Shown here: piece by piece, positions 9,001 to 17,547 of the stretch
Layout: each line of letters opens with the position of its first letter
Numbering within the stretch: position 1 is the first letter of the stretch
NCBI GenBank assembly: GCA_963848675.1
Contig: CAWKEY010000022.1
Location: forward strand, 20,681 to 84,680
Origin: CAWKEY01 sp963848675
GTDB lineage: Bacteria > Pseudomonadota > Gammaproteobacteria > Methylococcales > Methylomonadaceae
Direction of reading: 5' to 3'
DNA: 64,000 bases
Notes under the pieces: generated by a model
Told to the model about the DNA's origin: nothing
Database searches by the model: none
What the model saw: the letters and a program-made list of their open reading frames with translations, nothing else
Translations under genes and position numbers: made by a program

Positions 9001-9081
9001 AGCAGGATTAACGAAAAGCGCGCCGTCTACTGATTTAGCGGCTACAGACAGGGAGATAATTATCAGGATAGATCAATAATC

Positions 9082-9128
9082 GGCTGTGAAAACATTTCTT
9101 GCCCGCCTTGGATTATATTTTCACAGCC
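9082..9128. repeat. Perfect 11-bp inverted repeat between rpsF and fliK
   Basis: GGCTGTGAAAA at 9082-9092 is the exact reverse complement of TTTTCACAGCC at 9118-9128, with a 25-bp loop. It lies 43 bp beyond the fliK stop and upstream of the rpsF promoter. No T-run follows on the minus strand, so it may be a transcript-end hairpin or a protein-binding site. The rest of the 283-bp gap shows nothing else. Confidence 0.5.
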
Positions 9129-9170
9129 ACATCCGCAAGGCCACTACCATAGGCCAAGCAAACACTTCAA

Positions 9171-10466
9171 TTACGCATAAAGACTCAACAAACCCTTGCT
9201 GACAACAGCGTCGTTATTGTCCGTTTCCTCCATGACACCCATCATGCCGTCTTCGGAAGCCTGACCAGCGCCTTGCTCCCAATCCTTTCTGGATTGCTCA
9301 TAACCGTGCGAGAGTGACTGCCTCTGCTCGGATGGGTTCTGAAAAACGTTAACATCCGCGAGATTGATCTGCTGGGCGCTCATCAATTCCCGTAATTTGG
9401 GCATAGAAGCCTCAAGCGCCTCCCGAACAGCCGCATGCGGTGATGCAAATGTCACTGTTGCCTGGTCCTGATTCATATCGATACGCACCGATATGGGCCC
9501 TAGATGCTGGGGATTCAGTTTGATTTCCGCTCCTGGCATGGCCTTGTTGTGCATCCATAGTATCCGCTCGCCCAGCTCTCTGTTCCATTCAGGATGACCA
9601 ACAGGCTTGCTCATTGCCGGCACATCGGCACGACTATCGAAGATCTGCTTATTATGCTGAACGAAATCCGTCGTACCTCGCGGCAGGGTGTTCTCTGTCT
9701 CTATCCCGGCACCCGGCCCCATCTGCCCTATTTCTTCAGTCAGACCTGCTTTTCTCAAGCCACTCAAGCCTTGCCCCTCCTGAACCAGTTGGCGGAATGC
9801 GTTGTTTGTTTGCTGCAAATCATCGGCAAACTCCATCCGCTCTGAGTCATCCCTTTGAATTGCCCCATCCGGATTAATTGCAACAAATGCGAAGTCTGTG
9901 CCTTTACTCGTTGTCTCCACAGTAAATTTTTGGCCTTCCTGACCTGGAGAAATTACGGTAGCCAACATCTGTTTGATGACTTCGATCGCCTCAGCGCTGA
10001 CCACTGGATCATCCGTATGATTTTCAGACACCAAACCATTGGCCGCGGCAATGGCCTGCGCCTGATTGAATTGAACACCCTGCTCAGCGTCACTAGCCGT
10101 TAAGACAAGCTGTAAGGCTTCAGTCAGTGAAGACAGGGCTGCATCGATATCCGCCTGCTCATCTATTTTGTAAGACACCGGCAAATCTTTGCCTAACAGG
10201 ACGGCAAGTTCTTGCGCATTGCCGTTATTTGCCAGCCAGCCAGCCATGCCCTGTAATCGGCTGAGGCTGTCGCCTGACGTCAAATTCTGCGAGGCTTTGG
10301 ACACGGCCTCCATATCTTGGGCCTCACTGACTAATTTTATCTGTTCCATCAAGGCATCGGCAAAGCCTTCGGGTATGTCGCCTCCATCAGACGAAAATTG
10401 TGCCCCCCCCTCAACGGCTGTTACGCCGGATGCTGCTGGCAGTATTTTTGCGCCTTCAATATTCAT
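9171..10466 (-). CDS. fliK: Flagellar hook-length control protein FliK
   Basis: This 431-residue protein has a low-complexity, Gln/Asp-rich N-terminal ruler region. Its compact C-terminal domain matches the Flg_hook family: LNPQHLGPISVRIDMNQDQA, VTFASPHAAVREALEASMPKLRELM, ending near residue 385, then a disordered tail. FliK measures the growing hook and switches the export gate from rod/hook to filament substrates through FlhB. It is the last gene of the fliE-F-G-H-I-J-K run, 45 bp after fliJ. The N-terminal part is divergent, as usual for the family. Confidence 0.88.
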   Translation of the reverse strand: MNIEGAKILPAASGVTAVEGGAQFSSDGGDIPEGFADALMEQIKLVSEAQDMEAVSKASQNLTSGDSLSRLQGMAGWLANNGNAQELAVLLGKDLPVSYKIDEQADIDAALSSLTEALQLVLTASDAEQGVQFNQAQAIAAANGLVSENHTDDPVVSAEAIEVIKQMLATVISPGQEGQKFTVETTSKGTDFAFVAINPDGAIQRDDSERMEFADDLQQTNNAFRQLVQEGQGLSGLRKAGLTEEIGQMGPGAGIETENTLPRGTTDFVQHNKQIFDSRADVPAMSKPVGHPEWNRELGERILWMHNKAMPGAEIKLNPQHLGPISVRIDMNQDQATVTFASPHAAVREALEASMPKLRELMSAQQINLADVNVFQNPSEQRQSLSHGYEQSRKDWEQGAGQASEDGMMGVMEETDNNDAVVSKGLLSLYA

Positions 10467-10511
10467 GACCTGCTCCCGAAAAACTGATTTATGCTGTTTT
10501 ATGTCAATTTA

Positions 10512-10973
10512 CTAATCAGCATTTATCATGCCGCTCAAGCTATGAAATCCGAACCGAGCTGCCCGCTCATCCTGCTCATCCTGCTCAGCTTTGTCCACCT
10601 GCTTTACCTCAGCAACCAGCGCGGCATCGCGAACCTTTTGCAGACCATTGCCGCGCTGATGCAAGTCTTCCCAGGTTTTTCTTTTCTGAGCCAGCTCTCT
10701 TTCGATAGTTCGCACAGTCTGCTGCTGCCCGGCTATGGCCTGATCAAGCTTGTCAATGAACGATCTAAACTCCAGCAACTGCGCAACTTTGACACCGGCA
10801 CTGCCCAGCTTGCTAAATTGATCCTGATAGTCCTGCCGGTAAAGGATCAAACTGTCCAGTTGCGCCTGCAAGGCCAGCAATTGCCGCTGAGTTGCACCCA
10901 AGGCTTCCAGGGCCAGTTGCTCCTGTGTTGCCTTGATGTCGACAAGCATTTGCATACGCCGTGATTTTTTCAT
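10512..10973 (-). CDS. fliJ: Flagellar export chaperone/stalk protein FliJ
   Basis: This 153-residue, almost entirely helical coiled-coil protein fits the FliJ family by size and position directly after fliI, overlapping it by four bases. FliJ forms the central stalk of the FliI hexamer and links it to FlhA. Heptad-like Leu/Gln spacing is evident (QEQLALEALGATQRQLLALQ). Sequence identity across this family is low, so the call leans on context. Confidence 0.85.
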   Translation of the reverse strand: MKKSRRMQMLVDIKATQEQLALEALGATQRQLLALQAQLDSLILYRQDYQDQFSKLGSAGVKVAQLLEFRSFIDKLDQAIAGQQQTVRTIERELAQKRKTWEDLHQRGNGLQKVRDAALVAEVKQVDKAEQDEQDERAARFGFHSLSGMINAD

Positions 10974-12334
10974 TCTTGAGTTGCCTTCCTGTTACCTAGC
11001 AAAATTTCCAGTTCCTCGAGGCTGCGGCTGATATCAACCGCCTCATTCATATCCTGTTGCAGAAAATCCAAAATTGCTGGGTTTTTTGAGATGGCTTGAT
11101 CTATGCGTGTATCCGACCCCGGCTGATAGGCGCCCACACTGATTAAATCGCGGTTTTGTTGATACAGTGAATACAATCGCCTTAACTCTCGCGCCTTCTG
11201 GAAATGACCGGCGTCGATAATATCCGGCATAACCCGGCTAACCGAGGCCTCTATGTCTATGGCCGGAAAATGTCCCGACTCAGCCAGATTCCTCGACAAA
11301 ACAATATGGCCATCAAGCACCCCTCTGGCAGCATCGGCAATCGGGTCATTATGATCGTCGCCTTCGGTGAGCACGGTATAGAAGGCGGTGATCGACCCGC
11401 CGCCTTCGCTGCCATTGCCGGCGCGCTCGACCAGATGCGGCAATTTGGCAAATACCGAAGGCGGATAGCCCTTGGTTGCCGGCGGCTCATCAATCGCCAA
11501 GGCAATTTCACGATGGGCCTGGGCAAAACGCGTCAAGGAATCCATCAGCAATAATACATCCAGACCTTCATCCCGAAAATATTCGGCAATGCTGGTTGCC
11601 AGCAACGCGCCATGCACACGCATCAAGGGCGGATAATCGGCCGGAGTCGCCACCACTACGGCTCTTCGAAGCCCTTCCTCACCCAGAATTTTCTGCACAA
11701 ATTCATTTACTTCCCGGCCCCGCTCGCCAATCAAGCCCACCACTACAATATCGGCTGTAGTAAATTTGGTCATCATGCCCAGCAACACACTCTTGCCGAC
11801 GCCGGTGCCCGCAAACAAGCCCATACGCTGGCCGCGGCCGACACACAGTATTGCATTGATCGCTCTGACCCCGACATCAAGGGACTCACGAATCGGCTTT
11901 CTCGCTAAAGGATTAATCGGCACGCCGGTAAGCGAGACTTGTGCCTCGGTTTTCAGCGCGCCTTTATTATCCAGCGCCTTGCCCGCACCATCCAGAACCC
12001 GGCCCAATAAACCGTAACCCACGCGCGCCAGACTATTCCGGCCCAAGGGGATAACCCGGCAATCGGGCTCCAGCCCGTGCGGTTCTCCCGTCGGCATCAA
12101 ATACACGCGAGCACCGGAGAAACCCACCACTTCGGCCTCAATTATCCTGCCGTTTTTGGTTTCAATCCGGCAGCGGGATCCGATAGCCGCCCGGCAACCC
12201 ACGGCTTCCAGGGTTAAGCCGACCATACGGGAAAGCCTGCCTTCCACAATCAGCTCGGGCGTTTCTGTTAATCTTGCCGAGTAAGGTTTTAATTGATCCA
12301 ACCAAATTTTTGCCCGATCGGCTTCAGGAATCAT
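10970..12334 (-). CDS. fliI: Flagellum-specific export ATPase FliI
   Basis: This 454-residue homologue of the F1-ATPase beta subunit powers type III flagellar export. Walker A is GTGVGKS (176-182) within MGLFAGTGVGKSVLLG. Walker B lies in LDVLLLMDSLTRFAQAHREI. The signature ATKGYPPSVFAKLPHLVERAG is diagnostic of FliI and type III secretion ATPases. The C-terminal helical domain is complete. Its start overlaps the fliH stop by four bases, indicating translational coupling. Confidence 0.96.
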   Translation of the reverse strand: MIPEADRAKIWLDQLKPYSARLTETPELIVEGRLSRMVGLTLEAVGCRAAIGSRCRIETKNGRIIEAEVVGFSGARVYLMPTGEPHGLEPDCRVIPLGRNSLARVGYGLLGRVLDGAGKALDNKGALKTEAQVSLTGVPINPLARKPIRESLDVGVRAINAILCVGRGQRMGLFAGTGVGKSVLLGMMTKFTTADIVVVGLIGERGREVNEFVQKILGEEGLRRAVVVATPADYPPLMRVHGALLATSIAEYFRDEGLDVLLLMDSLTRFAQAHREIALAIDEPPATKGYPPSVFAKLPHLVERAGNGSEGGGSITAFYTVLTEGDDHNDPIADAARGVLDGHIVLSRNLAESGHFPAIDIEASVSRVMPDIIDAGHFQKARELRRLYSLYQQNRDLISVGAYQPGSDTRIDQAISKNPAILDFLQQDMNEAVDISRSLEELEILLGNRKATQE

Positions 12335-13050
12335 GCACTTTTATCCTGCTCGCGCTCACCGCCAAACAGGCCGGCAATGACAGCGGCCAAACGGTTTTCC
12401 ACCGTCGCATCAATATGTGACAAATCGGTATTGACTTTACAGCCGCCGCGGGTAATCAACGGATCCTCAACAACGGCCCAGGCCGGCGACATCTCGTCCA
12501 GTGATAACACCGAACGAACTAATTCGACATCCTCGGGGTGCAAATGCAGACTGATCTTTTGTGACGACAACGGCAGCACCTTGATGGCTTCCCTGACCGC
12601 GGCAACCACCTGGCCCGGATCCATTTTTATTTCCCGGCGTATTAATTGCGTGGCAATGCCGATAACCAGCGTGATAAGTTCTTTTTCAACTTCTTCATCC
12701 AGGGCTTTAAAAGGCTCATTCAGGGCTTCCAGCAAACTGACCAATTCGGCTGACTGTTTGTGCAGCAAATGCACTTTTTCTTCGTAACCTTTTTTTAAAC
12801 CAGCCTCATAGCCTTGCTGAAAGCCCGCTTTTTCGCCTTGTGCAAAAGCCTCGTCGTAAGCCTGTTTTTGCACCGCTTCGATTTCTTCAACGGTCAGTAC
12901 CGGCGTCGGCTCCGCTTCAAAATCGACGGGCTCTGAAGAGGCGGCAAGCAGGGCCTCTGCTTCATCAACAACGCACACATCCGGTATATTCCAGAGCTTT
13001 AGCGACGCCAGTTCAGATGCCGAAAAGCCGGAGCCTTTATACGAGATCAT
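12331..13050 (-). CDS. fliH: Flagellar assembly protein FliH
   Basis: This 239-residue protein pairs as a dimer with FliI and delivers it to the C-ring. The middle holds a GxxxG-like helical run (FAQGEKAGFQQGYEAGLKKG), a hallmark of FliH. The C-terminal domain (LITLVIGIATQLIRREIKMD, then VVEDPLITRGGCKVNTDLSHIDAT) matches the V/F-type ATPase E/delta-subunit-like fold. It overlaps both fliG (by 14 bp) and fliI (by 4 bp). Confidence 0.93.
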   Translation of the reverse strand: MISYKGSGFSASELASLKLWNIPDVCVVDEAEALLAASSEPVDFEAEPTPVLTVEEIEAVQKQAYDEAFAQGEKAGFQQGYEAGLKKGYEEKVHLLHKQSAELVSLLEALNEPFKALDEEVEKELITLVIGIATQLIRREIKMDPGQVVAAVREAIKVLPLSSQKISLHLHPEDVELVRSVLSLDEMSPAWAVVEDPLITRGGCKVNTDLSHIDATVENRLAAVIAGLFGGEREQDKSA

Positions 13051-14041
13051 CAGTACCGCCTAACATGATCTCGCCTGAATCCGCCAATTTTTTGGCAATG
13101 GCCAATATGTCTTTTTGCGCCTGCTCCACCTCACTCAACTTGGCAGGTGGCGAAGCTTCCAGGTCATCGCGCAACATTTCCGCGGCACGCCTGGACATAT
13201 TGCTGAATATTTTTTCTTTAAGACTTTCACCCACACCGCGCAAGGCCAGCAGCAACTGATCCGTAGAGACTTCACGCAGCAAGGTCTGCATGCCGCGCTC
13301 ATCGATTGCGGCAAGATCTTCAAATACAAACATCTTGTCCATGATTTTCTGCGCCAGCTCATTATTGTTTTCGGAAATCTCCTCAATTACAACGCTGCTG
13401 ACTGCGCCCTCCATCAGGTTTAAAATATTCGCGGCCGCATCAATGCCGCCGATGGTGGAGGATTTGATGTTTTCACCGCCGGTCAACTGTTTTTCCATAA
13501 TATCGTCCAGCTCACGCAAGGCCGCCGGCTGCACACCTTCCATGGAAGCAATGCGCATCAGTAGATCGGTACGCATGGTCTCGGGCAAAAACATCATCAC
13601 TTCCGCCGCCTGATCGCTATCTAATAATGACAAAATAATCGCGATAATCTGCGGATGCTCCAAACGAATCAAATCGGCAATCGAGCGGGTATCCATCCAT
13701 TTTAATTGTTCGATGCCCTTGCTTTTGCCGCCCAGCAATATTCTGTCAATGATACTGCCCGCCTTATCGGCGCCCAGCGCATTGGTCAGCATATTGCGAA
13801 TATAATCATCGGAATCAATACCCAGGGCGGTTTTGTTTTTAACTGCGGTAATAAATTCTTCCAGCACCACATCGACCATTTCCGGCGTGATGTCCCCCAA
13901 TCCGGCCATGGTCGCGCCTATCAACTGCACTTCCTTGGGCCCCATGTGCCTTAATACGGACGCCGCTCTTTCCTGGCCCATCGCGAGTAACAACAAGGAA
14001 GCGCGTTCAGATCGATTTAAATCTATGTCTGTCTTAGCCAT
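13037..14041 (-). CDS. fliG: Flagellar motor switch protein FliG
   Basis: This 334-residue rotor protein transmits stator torque. The middle domain has the EHPQ motif in IRLEHPQIIAIILSLL, and the C-terminal domain carries the charged torque helix segment DDLEASPPAKLSEVEQAQKDIL. The N-terminal part contains ASVLRHMGPKEVQLIG. Length is normal. It overlaps fliF by eight bases and fliH by 14, so the run is one transcription unit. Confidence 0.96.
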   Translation of the reverse strand: MAKTDIDLNRSERASLLLLAMGQERAASVLRHMGPKEVQLIGATMAGLGDITPEMVDVVLEEFITAVKNKTALGIDSDDYIRNMLTNALGADKAGSIIDRILLGGKSKGIEQLKWMDTRSIADLIRLEHPQIIAIILSLLDSDQAAEVMMFLPETMRTDLLMRIASMEGVQPAALRELDDIMEKQLTGGENIKSSTIGGIDAAANILNLMEGAVSSVVIEEISENNNELAQKIMDKMFVFEDLAAIDERGMQTLLREVSTDQLLLALRGVGESLKEKIFSNMSRRAAEMLRDDLEASPPAKLSEVEQAQKDILAIAKKLADSGEIMLGGTDDLV

Positions 14042-15779
14042 CTTTTTTAACCCATGCCTTAATGACTTGTGCGACTAATTTTGGATCTTCATCAACCAAG
14101 CGCTGCACATACTCCAGGCGTTTCTCGTAGCTTTGTGGCGCATCCAGCAACAGCAAGTCTTCAACATCGGTAGGCAGCGCAGCCTGTGCCTTTTGCTCGC
14201 CGGCCGGCACAGCGACCGGAACACCGTCTTCATTATAATTGACAGTACCACCCATGGCGGCGGCCTGCGCTTCCGCCTCGGCCAAGGCAGCGGCCTTTTT
14301 CTGTTCTGCCTCGCCTCCGGCCAGACTTCGCATACTGGGCCGCAGCACACCCACGAGCAAGAACAATACCACCAGCGCTGCAAGCACCTGCTTCATCAGA
14401 TCCAGAAACCAGCCTTGCTCCCAGAGCGGTATTTCAGGCAAGGCCTCCAGTTCTTCAGGCAGTTTAAATGCGACATTGGTGACGATCACCTGATCGCCTC
14501 GGCTGCTGTCAAAACCCACCGCCTGCTTTACCAGGTCAGTGAAGCGATGAATATCTTCCGGCGCATAGGACTGGGCTTTCAGGGTGCCGTCGGCCTGAGT
14601 CACATGTTGATCATCAAGCACCACGGCAACCGACAGCCGGCGCAACAGAGCCGGCGCCAGACGCGTACGGGTGATGGTTTTATCCAGTTCGTAATTTTTG
14701 GTTGCACTTTTGCTTTGGGATCCAGAAGCTGTTGCAGAACTGGCAGAAGAGTTCTGCGCGGGCAAGGTTTCTGGCGCCACACCTGCCTGTGTGGGCTGGT
14801 TTGACAGGGCACCAGGCACGCCTTGAGCCGCCGGCAAGGTATTTTGTTGTTCCGAGATTTGTTCGCTTCTAAGCGCCGGCAAATCTGGATTAAACATCTC
14901 CTGAGTTCTATCGGTCTGGGTAAAATCGACATCGGCTGAAATCTGCGCGCGCATGCCATTGCCTACCAGCGGCGACAGGATATTTTCAATCCGTGACATC
15001 AAATGCTCTTCGACGTTTTTCTTGTACTCAAACTGCTTGGAGGTTAGGTAAGTCTCTGATGAGTCTTTGTTATTGAGCAACTGGCCTCTTTGATCAACCA
15101 CGGTCACCTGCTCGGCTTCAAGCTGCGGAACGCTGGAAGCCACCAAATGAATAATGGATTCAATCTGGCCCTTATCCAGGGTTCGGCCCTGATACAGATT
15201 CACGATGACCGAAGCACTGGGTTTTTTACGATCGCGGACAAATACCGACTGCTGCGGCAGCGCCAACAGCACTCTCGCGGTTTTTACACTTTGAATAGCC
15301 ATAATGGTTCGCGCAATTTCCCCTTCCAGAGCCCGCTGAAATCGCAGCATTTCGACATTCTTGCTGGTCCCGAAACCCTGCTCTTTGTCCAGTAATTCAT
15401 AGCCCAGACTGGTGGTTCTGGGCAAACCCTGCGCAGCCAGTTTAAGCTTGACCTCCTGCACCTCATCCATAGGCACCATAATGGCCCCGGAACCGGTTTC
15501 GACCTTGTATTTAATGCCTTGCGCATCCAGAACCTGAAGAATTTCAGCAGCATCCTTTTCACCGATTTCGGCAAGCAATAAGCCATAAGACGGGGCTTGC
15601 GACCACAGCACAACGGCAACCCCGATCGCAACACTCAAGGCCAGGCCCAGCATTAAGCCAAGCTGGCGCGCTACCGGCAGACCGGCCAGTCCTTTAATGA
15701 CAGGATGCCCTTCACTCTGTGCCACCAGCGCATGCTGGATGCCATCGTCAATGATATTGTTACCGTTTTGCTCGCTCAT
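14034..15779 (-). CDS. fliF: Flagellar MS-ring protein FliF
   Basis: This 581-residue inner-membrane protein forms the basal-body ring. There are two transmembrane segments, near residues 35-55 (LGLMLGLALSVAIGVAVVLW) and 450-470 (VLAALVVLFLLVGVL). Between them is a large periplasmic region of ring-building motifs (KVKLAAQGLPRTTSLGYELL; ASVIVNLYQGRTLDKGQIE), interrupted by a Ser/Ala/Gln-rich linker near residues 310-350. The C-terminal FliG-binding helix ends VAQVIKAWVKKDG. It follows fliE by 22 bp. Confidence 0.96.
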   Translation of the reverse strand: MSEQNGNNIIDDGIQHALVAQSEGHPVIKGLAGLPVARQLGLMLGLALSVAIGVAVVLWSQAPSYGLLLAEIGEKDAAEILQVLDAQGIKYKVETGSGAIMVPMDEVQEVKLKLAAQGLPRTTSLGYELLDKEQGFGTSKNVEMLRFQRALEGEIARTIMAIQSVKTARVLLALPQQSVFVRDRKKPSASVIVNLYQGRTLDKGQIESIIHLVASSVPQLEAEQVTVVDQRGQLLNNKDSSETYLTSKQFEYKKNVEEHLMSRIENILSPLVGNGMRAQISADVDFTQTDRTQEMFNPDLPALRSEQISEQQNTLPAAQGVPGALSNQPTQAGVAPETLPAQNSSASSATASGSQSKSATKNYELDKTITRTRLAPALLRRLSVAVVLDDQHVTQADGTLKAQSYAPEDIHRFTDLVKQAVGFDSSRGDQVIVTNVAFKLPEELEALPEIPLWEQGWFLDLMKQVLAALVVLFLLVGVLRPSMRSLAGGEAEQKKAAALAEAEAQAAAMGGTVNYNEDGVPVAVPAGEQKAQAALPTDVEDLLLLDAPQSYEKRLEYVQRLVDEDPKLVAQVIKAWVKKDG

Positions 15780-15801
15780 ATGCTATTCACAGTGTGCCGG
15801 A

Positions 15802-16113
15802 CTACATCGGCATGTTCATGACATCTTGGTAAGCTTCAACCAATTTATTTCTGACCTGTAGCATGGCCTGAAATGAAACACTGGCTTTCTGAGAAGCCAC
15901 CATCACCTCGGCCAAACTGACATCGGCTGCGCCCGTCTCAAAAGCTTCCGCCATTTTTCCGGCGGCTTGCTGGGTGTCATTGACGGAATCAATTGATTGC
16001 TTCAACAACACCGAAAAATCAGTATTGCTGCCTGTTTCCTGCACTTGGCTGCCGGATTCAAGCGACATAGCCCGCATCTGGGCTAACACCTGGTTAATAT
16101 TCATATCACTCAT
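15802..16113 (-). CDS. fliE: Flagellar hook-basal body protein FliE
   Basis: This 103-residue rod-adapter protein joins the MS ring to the rod. The C-terminal half has the family signature VMVASQKASVSFQAMLQVRNKLVEAYQDVMNMPM. It is the first gene of the fliEFGHIJK run and has a sigma-54 type promoter 39-53 bp upstream. Confidence 0.94.
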   Translation of the reverse strand: MSDMNINQVLAQMRAMSLESGSQVQETGSNTDFSVLLKQSIDSVNDTQQAAGKMAEAFETGAADVSLAEVMVASQKASVSFQAMLQVRNKLVEAYQDVMNMPM

Positions 16114-16151
16114 CGACTTTTCCTCTTAACTTGCCTACAAGCCCATATCAA

Positions 16152-16166
16152 GCATATTTAATGCCA
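16152..16166 (-). promoter_or_regulatory. Sigma-54 promoter (-24/-12) of the fliE operon
   Basis: On the minus strand this reads TGGCATTAAATATGC. GG at positions 2-3 and GC at positions 14-15 give the exact spacing of the RpoN consensus. It lies between the flrC stop (16171) and fliE, so the fliE operon probably answers to FlrC or FleQ. Confidence 0.75.
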
Positions 16167-16170
16167 TGAA

Positions 16171-17547
16171 TTAGCATGGGATGGTCAGGCCGGCATCTTT
16201 CATTTTGGCAATTTTGTATCGGAGCGTTCTGGGACTAATGCCAAGCTTTTCCGCCGTGCTTTTACGGCTACCGTTTTCCATCTGCAGAGTTTGTAAAATA
16301 ATGCTTTCTTCGGCACAGCGAACGCTCTCCCCCAAGCCGCCCAAATCGCCTTTTTCATTCTCAAAATCAATATCTTCCTTGACATGAACTGAACATGAAA
16401 CCACCCTGTCGCCGGTCATGGCTTCAACGTCTTCAAACACCAGGTCCTCGACCGTCAAGCGTTCACCAGTGCGTAAAATCAGCGCCCGCTGTATCACATT
16501 ATCGAGTTCCCTGACATTCCCCGGCCAATGATAGGCGTGCATTTTTGCAAGCGCCTGTGGCTCGAATACGGGTAATTTTTTGAAGTGCGGACTATGGCGC
16601 TGCATGAATTGGCTTGCCAGCGGCAAAATATCGCCTGGCCGGTCACGTAAAGGCGGAATAGTAAGAGGAAAAACATTGAGCCGGTAATATAAATCCTCGC
16701 GAAAACGTCCTTGCTGCACCCGTTCTTTTAAGCTGCAATTAGTCGCCGCCAAAATTCTGACATTCAGTGCAATTTTCTTATGGCTGCCCAGCCGCTCAAC
16801 TTCCTTCTCCTGTAAAACGCGCAATAATTTTGCCTGTAAACTTGACTCCATTTCGGAGATTTCATCAAGCAGCAAGGTACCGCCCTGCGCCAGCTCGAAT
16901 TTACCCGGCATGGCCTGCACAGCACCGGTGTAGGCTCCTTTTTCGTGCCCAAATAACATCGCCTCAAGCATGTTTTCCGGGATAGCCGCACAATTGACTG
17001 CGACAAAAGCTCCTGCGTGATACGTGGAGTTTTGATGAATATACCGGGCAATGACTTCCTTACCTGTGCCGCTTTCACCTTGCAGCAACACGCTAACGTC
17101 AGTTTTGGCGACTTTGGCGACCAAAGCATAGAGTTTTTTCATGTTTTCATCCTGAACGACCCGTTCATTCGCCATCGCCGGACTGACATCGACATAATCG
17201 GCGACTTTGCTGACCAGCGCTCCCGCCTCAAAGGGTTTGATCAGATAATCGGCTGCGCCTGCCTGCATGGCTGCAACCGCTTTGGGTATGGTGCCGTAAG
17301 CGGTCATCAGCAGCACCGGCGTTTCCGAATGCTTGCCTTGCATGTTTTTCAGTAACTGAAAGCCATCCATGATCGGCATCTGCACATCACTGACCACCAA
17401 TTTAAACTGGCTCCGCTCCAGCTTGATGAGCGCTTCTGTGCCATTGCCGGCAGCCAGCACACGATAGCCTTCTATTTCCAGCGTTTCACAAAGCGCTTCG
17501 CAAAGTGCCAGATCATCTTCAACAATCAAGACGTCGTATTGTTTCAT
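16171..17547 (-). CDS. flrC: Sigma-54-dependent flagellar response regulator FlrC/FleR
   Basis: This 458-residue NtrC-family activator has three parts. The receiver domain spans residues 1-120 with phospho-acceptor D54 in VVSDVQMP. The AAA+ domain follows, with Walker A GESGTGKE at 157-164 and the sigma-54 contact loop GAYTGA at 204-209 in place of the common GAFTGA. The C-terminal Fis-type helix-turn-helix contains KSTAEKLGISPRTLRYKIAKM. In Vibrio and Pseudomonas the orthologue activates middle (basal body, hook) flagellar genes once phosphorylated by FlrB/FleS. Its start overlaps the flrB stop by four bases. Confidence 0.92.
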   Translation of the reverse strand: MKQYDVLIVEDDLALCEALCETLEIEGYRVLAAGNGTEALIKLERSQFKLVVSDVQMPIMDGFQLLKNMQGKHSETPVLLMTAYGTIPKAVAAMQAGAADYLIKPFEAGALVSKVADYVDVSPAMANERVVQDENMKKLYALVAKVAKTDVSVLLQGESGTGKEVIARYIHQNSTYHAGAFVAVNCAAIPENMLEAMLFGHEKGAYTGAVQAMPGKFELAQGGTLLLDEISEMESSLQAKLLRVLQEKEVERLGSHKKIALNVRILAATNCSLKERVQQGRFREDLYYRLNVFPLTIPPLRDRPGDILPLASQFMQRHSPHFKKLPVFEPQALAKMHAYHWPGNVRELDNVIQRALILRTGERLTVEDLVFEDVEAMTGDRVVSCSVHVKEDIDFENEKGDLGGLGESVRCAEESIILQTLQMENGSRKSTAEKLGISPRTLRYKIAKMKDAGLTIPC

